Assembly: GCA_964517075.1 (NCBI GenBank)
Contig: CAZFAT010000302.1
Span: 1-11,721 of the forward strand
From: CAZFAT01 sp964517075
Lineage (GTDB): Bacteria; Acidobacteriota; Vicinamibacteria; Vicinamibacterales; SCN-69-37
Direction of reading: 5' to 3'
Length of the DNA stretch: 11,721 nucleotides
Part shown: one piece after another, positions 5,683-11,721 of the stretch
Layout of the letters: each line of letters opens with the position of its first letter
How positions within the stretch are numbered: position 1 is the first letter of the stretch
Notes under the pieces: model-generated
Database searches by the model: none
The model's input: only the letters and a program-made list of their open reading frames with translations
Told to the model about the DNA's origin: nothing
Program-made: the position numbers and the translations under genes

Positions 5683-7017
5683 ATGCGGCGCGAACTTCGC
5701 GCGATGTCATCGATCGCATGGCCCGTGATCCTGGCCGAAATCGGCTGGGTCCTCATGGGCATTGTCGACACCATGATTGTCGGACCGCTCGGGCCTGCGG
5801 CCATTGGCGCGGTGGGCACGGGGTCCACGATGTTCTTCGCCGTCATGGTGCTGGGCATCGGCACGTTGTTCGCCCTGGACACCTTCGTGGCGCACAGCTA
5901 CGGCGCGGGTCGCCTCGACGAGTGTCACCGCTGGCTCTACACCGGACTGCAGCTCGCGGCGGTCATGTCGGTGGTGCTCGTCGCGCTCGGCCTGGTCGGC
6001 GTGCGGCTCCTGAGCTGGTCGGGCATCCAGCCGGACATCCTCGTGCTGCTGCGGCCGTACCTGACCGCGCTCCTGTGGTCGGCGCCGCCCCTGCTGTTCT
6101 TCACCGTGCTGCGTCGCTACCTGCAGGCGATGAACACGGTGCGACCCATTCTGGTGGCCGTCATCGTGGCGAATGTCATCAATGCCGGCGCCAACATCGT
6201 GCTGGTCTACGGGCACATGGGTGTGCCCGCCTTCGGCGTCGTCGGGTCCGCCTACGCGACACTCATCGCCCGGGTGTGTCTGGCGCTCATGTTCTGGTGG
6301 GTGGTGACCGAGCGCGAACGGCAGTGGCCGTCCGGGCTGTCTGACGTGCCGTTCCGCTGGGCGATGGAACCGATGTGGCGGCTCGTCCGGCTGGGGGCGC
6401 CGGCCGCGTTCCAGATCGCGCTCGAGGTGGGCGTGTTCGCCGCTGCCGCCGCGCTCGCGGGCCGCATCTCGGCCAGCGCGCTGGCGGCCAACCAGATCGT
6501 CCTCAACATCGCCGGCTTCTTCTTCATGGTCCCGTTCGGGCTCTCGTCGGCCGCAGCCGTGCGCGTCGGCCAGGCCATGGGCCGCCGGGATGCCGGCGGG
6601 GTGCGGCGCGCCGGCTGGTCCGCGCTCGGACTCGCGCTGGGCTTCGCGGTCATCGTGGCCACGTTGTTCGTCGTGGTTCCAGGGCCGTTCATTCGCCTGT
6701 TTACGAACGACGCGGGCGTGGTCGAGACGGGCATCGTGCTGCTTCTGGTGTGCGCGGTGTTTCAGCCCTTCGACGGCTTCCAGTCCGTGTCGACCGGCGC
6801 CTTGCGTGGTCTGGGCGACACGCGAACGCCCATGCTTGCCAACCTGGTCGGCCACTGGTGCCTGGGATTGCCCGTGGCTTACCTGCTGTGCTTCTCGCGA
6901 GGATGGGGGGTCGTCGGCCTGTGGACGGGGCTCTCGTTCGGCCTCGTCCTCGTTGGCAGCTTTCTGATCGTCGTGTGGTACCGGCGCAGCCGCCACGTCA
7001 TTGGGCTGGAGACGTAG
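5683..7017 (+). CDS. MATE-family multidrug efflux antiporter
   Basis: MATE transporters expel cationic drugs or metabolites across the inner membrane in exchange for sodium ions or protons. The product (444 residues from this start) is hydrophobic throughout and has room for the usual 12 helices in two six-helix halves. In helix 1 the pattern GIVDTMIVGPLG carries D29, equivalent to the ion-coupling aspartate of NorM (VDT motif). The second half starts with IALEVGVF, whose E248 matches the conserved helix-7 glutamate, followed by AANQIVLNIAGFFFMVPFGLSSAAAVRVGQAMG-like family text. The helix-10 region FQSVSTGALRGLGDTRTP is also typical. I chose the ATG at 5683, giving the usual ~10 residues before helix 1. 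A TTG at 5647 is the longer option and has AAGG about 7 bases upstream. The exported compound cannot be told from sequence. Confidence 0.93.
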   Translation: MRRELRAMSSIAWPVILAEIGWVLMGIVDTMIVGPLGPAAIGAVGTGSTMFFAVMVLGIGTLFALDTFVAHSYGAGRLDECHRWLYTGLQLAAVMSVVLVALGLVGVRLLSWSGIQPDILVLLRPYLTALLWSAPPLLFFTVLRRYLQAMNTVRPILVAVIVANVINAGANIVLVYGHMGVPAFGVVGSAYATLIARVCLALMFWWVVTERERQWPSGLSDVPFRWAMEPMWRLVRLGAPAAFQIALEVGVFAAAAALAGRISASALAANQIVLNIAGFFFMVPFGLSSAAAVRVGQAMGRRDAGGVRRAGWSALGLALGFAVIVATLFVVVPGPFIRLFTNDAGVVETGIVLLLVCAVFQPFDGFQSVSTGALRGLGDTRTPMLANLVGHWCLGLPVAYLLCFSRGWGVVGLWTGLSFGLVLVGSFLIVVWYRRSRHVIGLET

Positions 7018-7022
7018 GCTTG

Positions 7023-7065
7023 CCCTCCGAAGCTGCGAGCGACGCGAGCGTTCAGCGAAGGAGGG
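7023..7065. terminator. Interrupted inverted repeat between convergent MATE and ispG genes
   Basis: CCCTCC (7023-7028) pairs with GGAGGG (7060-7065), and GCTG (7032-7035) with CAGC (7053-7056). The two stems are separated by matching GAA/GAA internal loops, leaving a 17-base apical loop that holds a CGAGCG repeat. The structure lies across the tail-to-tail junction and covers the last codons of ispG, so it could end transcripts from either side. It lacks a T-run on both strands, so intrinsic termination is unproven. Confidence 0.35.
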
Positions 7066-8284
7066 GATACGTCCGCTGGACGTAGTCGTTGACGAGCTGC
7101 TGGAACTCGCGGGCGAGGTCGTCGGGCGTGCCGCGCAGCGTCGTGGCGTGGCGGCCGTCGATGAAGACCGGGCAATGGGGCGCCTCGCCCGTGCCGGGCA
7201 GCGAGATGCCGATGTTGGCGGCCCGGGATTCGCCGGGGCCGTTGACGACGCATCCCATGACGGCGACCGTCATCGCGGCGACGCCCGGCCGCGTGGCTTT
7301 CCAGGTGGGCATCATCGTCCGGACGTAGTCCTGGATCTGCTCGGCGAGTTCCTGAAAAGTGGTGGACGTCGTGCGGCCGCATCCCGGACAGGCGGTGATG
7401 GACGGCGCAAACGACCGCAGCCCGAGCGACTGGAGGATCTCGCAGGCCGCGTAGACTTCCTCGCGCCGGTCGCCGCCCGGCCGCGGCGTCAGCGACACGC
7501 GGATCGTGTCGCCGATGCCTTCATGCAGCAGCACGCCCAGCGCCGACGCGGACCAGACGAGGCCTTTCAGGCCCATGCCGGCCTCGGTCAGGCCGAGGTG
7601 GAGCGGCTGGCCGGTGCGTCGCGCCAGGTCGCGGTACACCGTGATCAAATCGCGCGGGCGCGACACCTTGCAGGAAATGATGATCTGCTGCCGCGTGAGG
7701 CCCGCCTCGAGCGCCAGGTCCGTGGACTCGAGCGCCGAGATCACCATGCAGTCGTTGATGATCTCCTCGGAACTGCGGCCCAGGCCCTCGGCGGTGTTCT
7801 GCTGCATTCGGGCCATGACGAGTTCCTGATTGAGCGAGCCGCCGTTCACACCGATGCGCACCGGCTTGCCGTGCTCGCCGGCCACGCGGCAGATGGTCGC
7901 GAACTGTTCGTCGCGCCGGCGTCCGGTCCCGACGTTGCCGGGATTGATGCGGTACTTGTCGAGCGCGGCCGCGGCGGTGGGGAAGCGCGTGAGCAGCAGG
8001 TGCCCGTTGTAATGGAAGTCGCCAATGAGGGGCGCCGTGCAGCCCGCATCGAGCATCCGCTGCTTGATCTCCGGCACGGCCGCGGCCGCCTCCGGCGTGT
8101 TGACCGTGACGCGCACCATCTCCGACCCGGCCTCGGCGAGCTCCACGCACTGGGCCGCGGTCGCGCGCGGGTCGGCCGTGTCGGTCATCGTCATGCTCTG
8201 GACGATGACGGGCGCGCCGCCGCCGACCTGGACGGCGCCGACGCGGACGGGAATCGTGCGATACAGGCGCAGGGGAGCGGACAT
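7052..8284 (-). CDS. ispG: 4-hydroxy-3-methylbut-2-enyl diphosphate synthase (IspG/GcpE)
   Basis: IspG is a cytoplasmic [4Fe-4S] enzyme that reductively opens MEcPP to HMBPP, the penultimate step of the MEP isoprenoid pathway, with electrons from flavodoxin or ferredoxin. The 410-residue product has the N-terminal TIM barrel (PVRVG at 12-16, VQSMTMTDTADP at 28-39, RINPGN at 112-117, RIGVNGGSL at 143-151). The C-terminal cluster domain has ACPGCGRT (C299, C302) and MGCVVNGPGE (C345, E352), the four expected cluster ligands. It is the short two-domain bacterial type without the plant/Chlamydia insert. The ATG at 8284 is preferred; GGAGGGGC directly before it is a strong but close ribosome binding site, and a GTG at 8302 is the alternative. 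It starts 33 bases after the sigma-54 activator gene in the same direction, so they may share a transcript. Confidence 0.97.
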   Translation of the reverse strand: MSAPLRLYRTIPVRVGAVQVGGGAPVIVQSMTMTDTADPRATAAQCVELAEAGSEMVRVTVNTPEAAAAVPEIKQRMLDAGCTAPLIGDFHYNGHLLLTRFPTAAAALDKYRINPGNVGTGRRRDEQFATICRVAGEHGKPVRIGVNGGSLNQELVMARMQQNTAEGLGRSSEEIINDCMVISALESTDLALEAGLTRQQIIISCKVSRPRDLITVYRDLARRTGQPLHLGLTEAGMGLKGLVWSASALGVLLHEGIGDTIRVSLTPRPGGDRREEVYAACEILQSLGLRSFAPSITACPGCGRTTSTTFQELAEQIQDYVRTMMPTWKATRPGVAAMTVAVMGCVVNGPGESRAANIGISLPGTGEAPHCPVFIDGRHATTLRGTPDDLAREFQQLVNDYVQRTYPLLR

Positions 8285-8317
8285 GCCCCTCCATGATGCC
8301 ACGGCCCGCGCGGCGGC

Positions 8318-11002
8318 TCAGCGGGCGGCGATCGTCCCGCGCCGGCGGCGCTTGAGGAACAGACCCTTGCGGGAGAGGCCGAGCAACTGGGCCGCATCGG
8401 CGACGCGGCCGCCCGCCGTCTGCATCGCATGGTCGATGAACTTCTGTTCGAGTTCACGGACCGCGAGGGCGAGCGGCTGGTCCAGCCGCACGGAGACGGT
8501 CGGCGAATGGCCCGTGGCGACAGCGACCGGGCGGGTGTTCCACGCCTCGACGATGTTCGGGGCGAGGTCGAGGCTCGTCAGCATCGCGCCGTCGGAGGCC
8601 ATCGCCACGAGGCGCCGGATTTCGTTGGCGAACTCACGCAAATTGCCGGGCCAGTCATAGAGCAGCAGGGCGGCCACGAAGTCGTCGCCGAGGCGGATGC
8701 CCTGCCGGCCGCATTCCCGCAGGGCACGCGTGAGGAAGAGCGACGCGAGTGCCGGGATCTCGTCCTTGCGCTCGCGGAGGGGCGGCAGCGCGAGGCGAAC
8801 GCCGTGGATGCGGTAATACAGGTCGCCGCGAAACCGCCCCTCGGCAATGAGCCGTTCGAGGTTGGCGTTGGTGGCGGCGAGCACGCGCACCGCGACCCGC
8901 TGCGGTCGCACGTCCCCAATGGGGTGAATCTCGCCGCTCTCCAGGAACCGCAGCAGTTTCGGCTGGATGGCCATGCTGAGGTCGCCGATCTCGTCGAGGA
9001 AGAGCGTTCCGTGCTCGGCCGCGCGGATCAGGCCCGGGAACGCCTCCGTGGCGCCGGTGAACGCACCGCGACGATGACCGAACAACTGGCTTTCCGCCAG
9101 ATCGTGCGGCACGGCCGAGCAGTTGAAGGGCACGAAGGGGCCGCGGCGGACGCGACTGTGTTCGTGCAGCAGCCGCGCGAAGATCTCCTTGCCCGTCCCG
9201 GTTTCGCCGGTAATCAGCACCGGCAGGTCGGTCGACGCCAGGCGCATCGCGATCTTCAGCAGCTCGACCATCCGGGGCGATCGGAAGATGGTGTCCTCGC
9301 CGTTCGGCACCGCCGTCGGCGGCCAGAGGTTCTGGTCGTCGTCCTCGCACTCGGTGTCGGCGGTGCGGTTCACGGCCGCCTGCACCAGATCGGCCACGCT
9401 CTTCAGCAGCGAGATCTCGTCGATGGACTCGACGCGATGGACGTGAATGGCGACGCGCCGATCGGATCCGCGCAGGCGGATGCTGACGGTGCTCTCGGCG
9501 CTGGTGTCCCATGAGGCCGACGGCTCGGCCTGATATTCGCACCCGGAGGCGTTCGTGATCTCGACGCGAGGGCCGAGCGCGGTGGCTTGCAGCAGGCCGG
9601 CCATCCGGTGGGCGAGGAGGTCAATGGAGTGACCGGCGCCGAGGATGGTCGCGACATCGGTGAGGAGGAGGGCCGTCGTGGTGATGTCGAGTTCGCGCCG
9701 GGGCACCGCGACGACGTCGCGGGCGGCCTCGAGCACGTCGGCACGCTGCCGGTCGATCCAGGTTTCGTGATAGCGGTGGCCGATGGCGCGGCAGGCGGCG
9801 AGCGATCGGTTGAAGAGCATGGCGCCGTTGCCGCGGTCGCCGCGCAGCGAGAAGCAGAGGGCTTTGGACGCCTCGAGGACGATGAGGGGGTCGACGGCGC
9901 CGCGCGGGCAGGCGCGGACGGCGGTGGCGAGGACCGCGTCGGCGCGATGGAAGCGTCCCAACCGGGCGAGCGCGCGCGCCTTGGCACAGAGGAGGGCGGT
10001 GCGGACGGCCTTGTACTGCCGGCGTGCGGCTTCGGGTTCGGCTTCGTCGCAGATCGCGACGATGTGGGGCCAGTCCGCGAGGCGTTCGTAGTAGGCACAG
10101 CGCGTTACCTGATGCGCGAGGTCGTACCAGGAGCGTGCCGGGAGGCGGTGTCCTTGAATCACGGCAGAACAACGGTCCAGAAGTTCTCGGGTTTGGCTCA
10201 GATCGCCATCCTGTAGTGCCACAACTGCGAGACTGTCTAGTGCGCTGAGCCTGACGAGTGATAGGCCATCACAGAGAGTGAGCGCATGCTGCAAGTACGA
10301 TCGAGCACGAATGGAATGACCTGCGAATGCGGAAATCAATCCAAGGTTAGTCGTGGAACCCGCCAAAGAGACTCGAAGGTCCGCATTCCGAGCCGAATCC
10401 ACACCTGCGCGAGCGAAATCTGCAGCACGACCCAAGTTCCCCGCGTACATTTCCAGTCCTGCTTCGACCATGTTCAGAGCGGCCCGCTCGCCGGGACCAT
10501 CGGAGCGAGTCAGCAGCTGACGGCTCAGTTCGACATGCCTCCGTGCATTGACGCAATGCCCTCTGAACGCCTCGAGGCGAGCCACGACTAGGTGGAGACC
10601 GCCAATCGACGCCGGTTGCCCGACGACACTGGCAAGCTGACGGAGCCGGGACAAGGCGGGTAAGGCCTCATCAGGCGACTGAAACTGAGATTCACGGCTA
10701 AACAAGGCCAATGCAGCCCGAAACTGAACCTCCTTGGGTCCCGCAGCCGAAAGATCAAGAGCAGACCGTAAGCACGGAATGGCAGAAACAACTTCGCCAA
10801 GCTCAAAGAGAGCCATGCCCGCAACCATGGCGAGCCTGACTTGCGATTCCGAGTCCAGCTGATCGGCGGGTTGCGAAGCTAGCAGATCAGCGACTTCATG
10901 GGTTCTGGCCTGCGAAAACAGACGCTCGGCGTCTGCGGCGAGTGACGTGCCGCGAGGGTCTTGCGCAGCCGCTCCGAACGGTTGGGAGGATTGAGTACCC
11001 AC
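8318..11002 (-). CDS. Sigma-54-dependent transcriptional activator with TPR-like N-terminus
   Basis: The 894-residue product has no receiver domain. Residues ~20-430 are Ala/Leu-rich helical repeats of TPR type (for example ALFELGEVVSAIPCLRSAL, ALARLGRFHRADAVL). Residues ~440-545 look like a degenerate GAF-type sensor domain, followed by an acidic linker (TECEDDDQ). The AAA+ domain has Walker A GETGTGKE (599-606), GAFTGA (646-651, the sigma-54 contact loop), Walker B LFLDEIGD (D670, E671), FRGDLYYRI and WPGNLREF. The last ~50 residues form a Fis-type helix-turn-helix (RVADAAQLLGLSRKGLFLKR). It should use ATP to open sigma-54 promoters, with activity set by the TPR/GAF part rather than by phosphorylation. 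The GTG start at 11002 has AAAGGGG 5 bases upstream. GC falls sharply near 10140, so the first ~285 codons differ in composition from the rest. Targets unknown; ispG follows after 33 bases. Confidence 0.93.
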   Translation of the reverse strand: MGTQSSQPFGAAAQDPRGTSLAADAERLFSQARTHEVADLLASQPADQLDSESQVRLAMVAGMALFELGEVVSAIPCLRSALDLSAAGPKEVQFRAALALFSRESQFQSPDEALPALSRLRQLASVVGQPASIGGLHLVVARLEAFRGHCVNARRHVELSRQLLTRSDGPGERAALNMVEAGLEMYAGNLGRAADFARAGVDSARNADLRVSLAGSTTNLGLISAFAGHSIRARSYLQHALTLCDGLSLVRLSALDSLAVVALQDGDLSQTRELLDRCSAVIQGHRLPARSWYDLAHQVTRCAYYERLADWPHIVAICDEAEPEAARRQYKAVRTALLCAKARALARLGRFHRADAVLATAVRACPRGAVDPLIVLEASKALCFSLRGDRGNGAMLFNRSLAACRAIGHRYHETWIDRQRADVLEAARDVVAVPRRELDITTTALLLTDVATILGAGHSIDLLAHRMAGLLQATALGPRVEITNASGCEYQAEPSASWDTSAESTVSIRLRGSDRRVAIHVHRVESIDEISLLKSVADLVQAAVNRTADTECEDDDQNLWPPTAVPNGEDTIFRSPRMVELLKIAMRLASTDLPVLITGETGTGKEIFARLLHEHSRVRRGPFVPFNCSAVPHDLAESQLFGHRRGAFTGATEAFPGLIRAAEHGTLFLDEIGDLSMAIQPKLLRFLESGEIHPIGDVRPQRVAVRVLAATNANLERLIAEGRFRGDLYYRIHGVRLALPPLRERKDEIPALASLFLTRALRECGRQGIRLGDDFVAALLLYDWPGNLREFANEIRRLVAMASDGAMLTSLDLAPNIVEAWNTRPVAVATGHSPTVSVRLDQPLALAVRELEQKFIDHAMQTAGGRVADAAQLLGLSRKGLFLKRRRRGTIAAR

Positions 11003-11105
11003 TGCCGCCCCTTTGGAGGCACGACAATAGCAGAAAACAGCGGTTGGAACAGAGTGCCAGGTGGGCGATGCTGCGACCGTCTACTCGGAAGCCAAGGTTA
11101 GGGTG
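11003..11105. other. Intergenic gap between the GAF gene and the sigma-54 activator gene
   Basis: These 103 bases lie between two minus-strand genes. They contain the extended -10 and ribosome binding site of the activator. A TGGCAC at 11059-11054 (minus strand) looks like the -24 half of a sigma-54 promoter, but no GC follows at the -12 distance. I see no terminator with a T-run. Confidence 0.5.
11024..11032 (-). promoter_or_regulatory. Extended -10 promoter (TGC-TATTGT) for the sigma-54 activator gene
   Basis: On the minus strand TGCTATTGT reads from 11032 to 11024, matching the extended -10 pattern TGn-TATAAT with two mismatches in the hexamer. Transcription would begin near 11017, leaving a short leader of about 15 bases that holds AAAGGGG (11014-11008) before the GTG start. 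No recognisable -35 is present, which is acceptable for extended -10 promoters. It would let the activator be transcribed independently of the GAF gene. Confidence 0.45.
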
Positions 11106-11721
11106 TCAGTGCACCCGTTCCGTGGGCGAACCGCCGAGTGGTCGAGTCTCGTTGCTGCTTTGAGGGGAAACCGGCTGTGAAAGAGACGAGACGAAGAGTG
11201 TAGCTGCGTTCTCTAGGAGCCGGCGGTGATCCTTTTCAAAGGGCTCACTTCCATAGACAACAACGACTGCAACCACGCGGCCATCAACGACCGGAACAGC
11301 AGCCGCGTACCTAAGTGGCACTGAGAACGTTCTGGCTACCGGTCCCAGTTCCAACGCCGCATCAGAATTGATCACCGTCTGCGAATGAGCAAACACCCAA
11401 CCCGAAATGCGTTCCCCTATCGGCACTCGAAGTCCAGCGACCGCGGATGCTCCCATGCCGAAGCACGCCACGACCACGAGTTCGTTTGCCTCTCCGGCAG
11501 GGACATATAGGGCGAGAGTCGATGCTGGAACGACACGACGAAGATGCTTAAAGAGCACATCCGCGGCCTCAGCTGTCGTGCCGGCTCTCGGCAAGTCACG
11601 GCGCAGTTCGTTGAATTCTCTTTCCTCCGCCGTGGTCGCGGTGATTACATCAAGCTGAGCGGGCACTAAGTAGCCAGACTCAGTCCGTTCTCCAGCAAGC
11701 GCGCGTCTTTGCTCGTTTGCT
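11106..11721 (-). CDS. GAF-domain protein, 3' part only (frame open at right edge)
   Basis: The gene stops at 11106-11108 and the minus-strand frame stays open to the window edge, giving at least 205 codons. A GTG at 11666 could be a start (186 residues), but it has no ribosome binding site, and in-frame coding-like sequence (ANEQRRALAGERTESGYL) continues upstream of it. I therefore think the visible part is the C-terminal end of a longer protein. About residues 30-165 counted from that GTG form a GAF domain: predicted strands LALYVPAG and ELVVVACFG, the ISGWVFAHSQTVINSDAAL segment, then AAVPVVDGRVVAVVVVYG and EPFEKDHRRLLENAA. GAF domains bind cyclic nucleotides, haem or other small ligands; none can be assigned here. 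GC is about 57%, clearly below the left part of the window. It lies upstream of, and codirectional with, the sigma-54 activator, so a signalling link is possible but unproven. Confidence 0.8.
   Translation of the reverse strand, partial: ANEQRRALAGERTESGYLVPAQLDVITATTAEEREFNELRRDLPRAGTTAEAADVLFKHLRRVVPASTLALYVPAGEANELVVVACFGMGASAVAGLRVPIGERISGWVFAHSQTVINSDAALELGPVARTFSVPLRYAAAVPVVDGRVVAVVVVYGSEPFEKDHRRLLENAATLFVSSLSQPVSPQSSNETRPLGGSPTERVH

Noticed and set aside
5707..6996. A 429-codon minus-strand frame opposite the MATE gene
   Set aside because: Extremely rich in His, Arg, Glu and Gln with no fold-like pattern; it is a shadow of the MATE coding sequence.
7001..8296. A 431-codon plus-strand frame opposite ispG
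   Set aside because: Antisense shadow of a clear enzyme gene; the protein is low-complexity and Arg/Ala/His-rich.
8429..9514. A 361-codon plus-strand frame opposite the AAA+ part of the sigma-54 activator
   Set aside because: Antisense shadow in a very GC-rich segment; no family resemblance.
11045..11059. Possible sigma-54 promoter upstream of the activator (TGGCAC on the minus strand)
   Set aside because: The -24 half is perfect but the required GC at the -12 distance is missing (TTCCA, and one base off in spacing).
1..11721. Search for mobile elements, integrases, toxin-antitoxin pairs, phage-defence genes, CRISPR repeats, tRNA and rRNA genes
   Set aside because: None seen by reading; the lower-GC right part has no transposase, integrase or terminal repeat in view, so an island claim would be unsupported.

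Overview
The window is high-GC bacterial DNA with short intergenic gaps. Gene content and GC suggest a soil-type Acidobacteriota, perhaps class Vicinamibacteria; this rests on overall look and protein style, not on a marker gene. I see no rRNA, tRNA, CRISPR array, insertion sequence, integrase or attachment site. The longest gene-free stretch is 231 bases (207-437).

Left part (1-2816): a partial RRM-type RNA-binding protein gene leaves the left edge on the minus strand, with a leader that holds several small hairpins. Divergent from it is a three-gene cluster: a Rossmann/DUF2520 oxidoreductase, panC and panB. The DUF2520 protein is probably a PanG-type ketopantoate reductase. If so, the cluster encodes every step from alpha-ketoisovalerate to pantothenate except beta-alanine supply (panD is not in the window).

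Middle part (2817-7051): a secreted protein of unknown function (with an exact-register 21-bp tandem duplication), a small membrane protein and a cytoplasmic cyclophilin-type prolyl isomerase lie on the plus strand. They converge on a minus-strand gene for a secreted, possibly DUF4412-like protein. Divergent from that is a MATE-family multidrug/sodium antiporter gene, which in turn converges on ispG.

Right part (7052-11721): three genes run leftward on the minus strand. The first to be transcribed is the 3' end of a GAF-domain gene whose reading frame stays open at the right edge. Next is an 894-residue sigma-54 activator with a TPR-like N-terminal half, a probable degenerate GAF domain, an AAA+ domain with GAFTGA, and a Fis-type helix-turn-helix. 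Last is ispG, an iron-sulfur enzyme of the MEP isoprenoid pathway, 33 bases after the activator.

The most notable oddity is a compositional break inside the activator gene near position 10140. The part coding for the C-terminal two thirds is about 71% GC near the junction, while the part coding for the first ~285 residues, and the GAF gene beyond it, are about 58-59% GC. I found no clearly new multi-gene system. The best leads are this mosaic regulator next to ispG, the PanG-like reductase in the pantothenate cluster, and the structured leader of the RRM gene.
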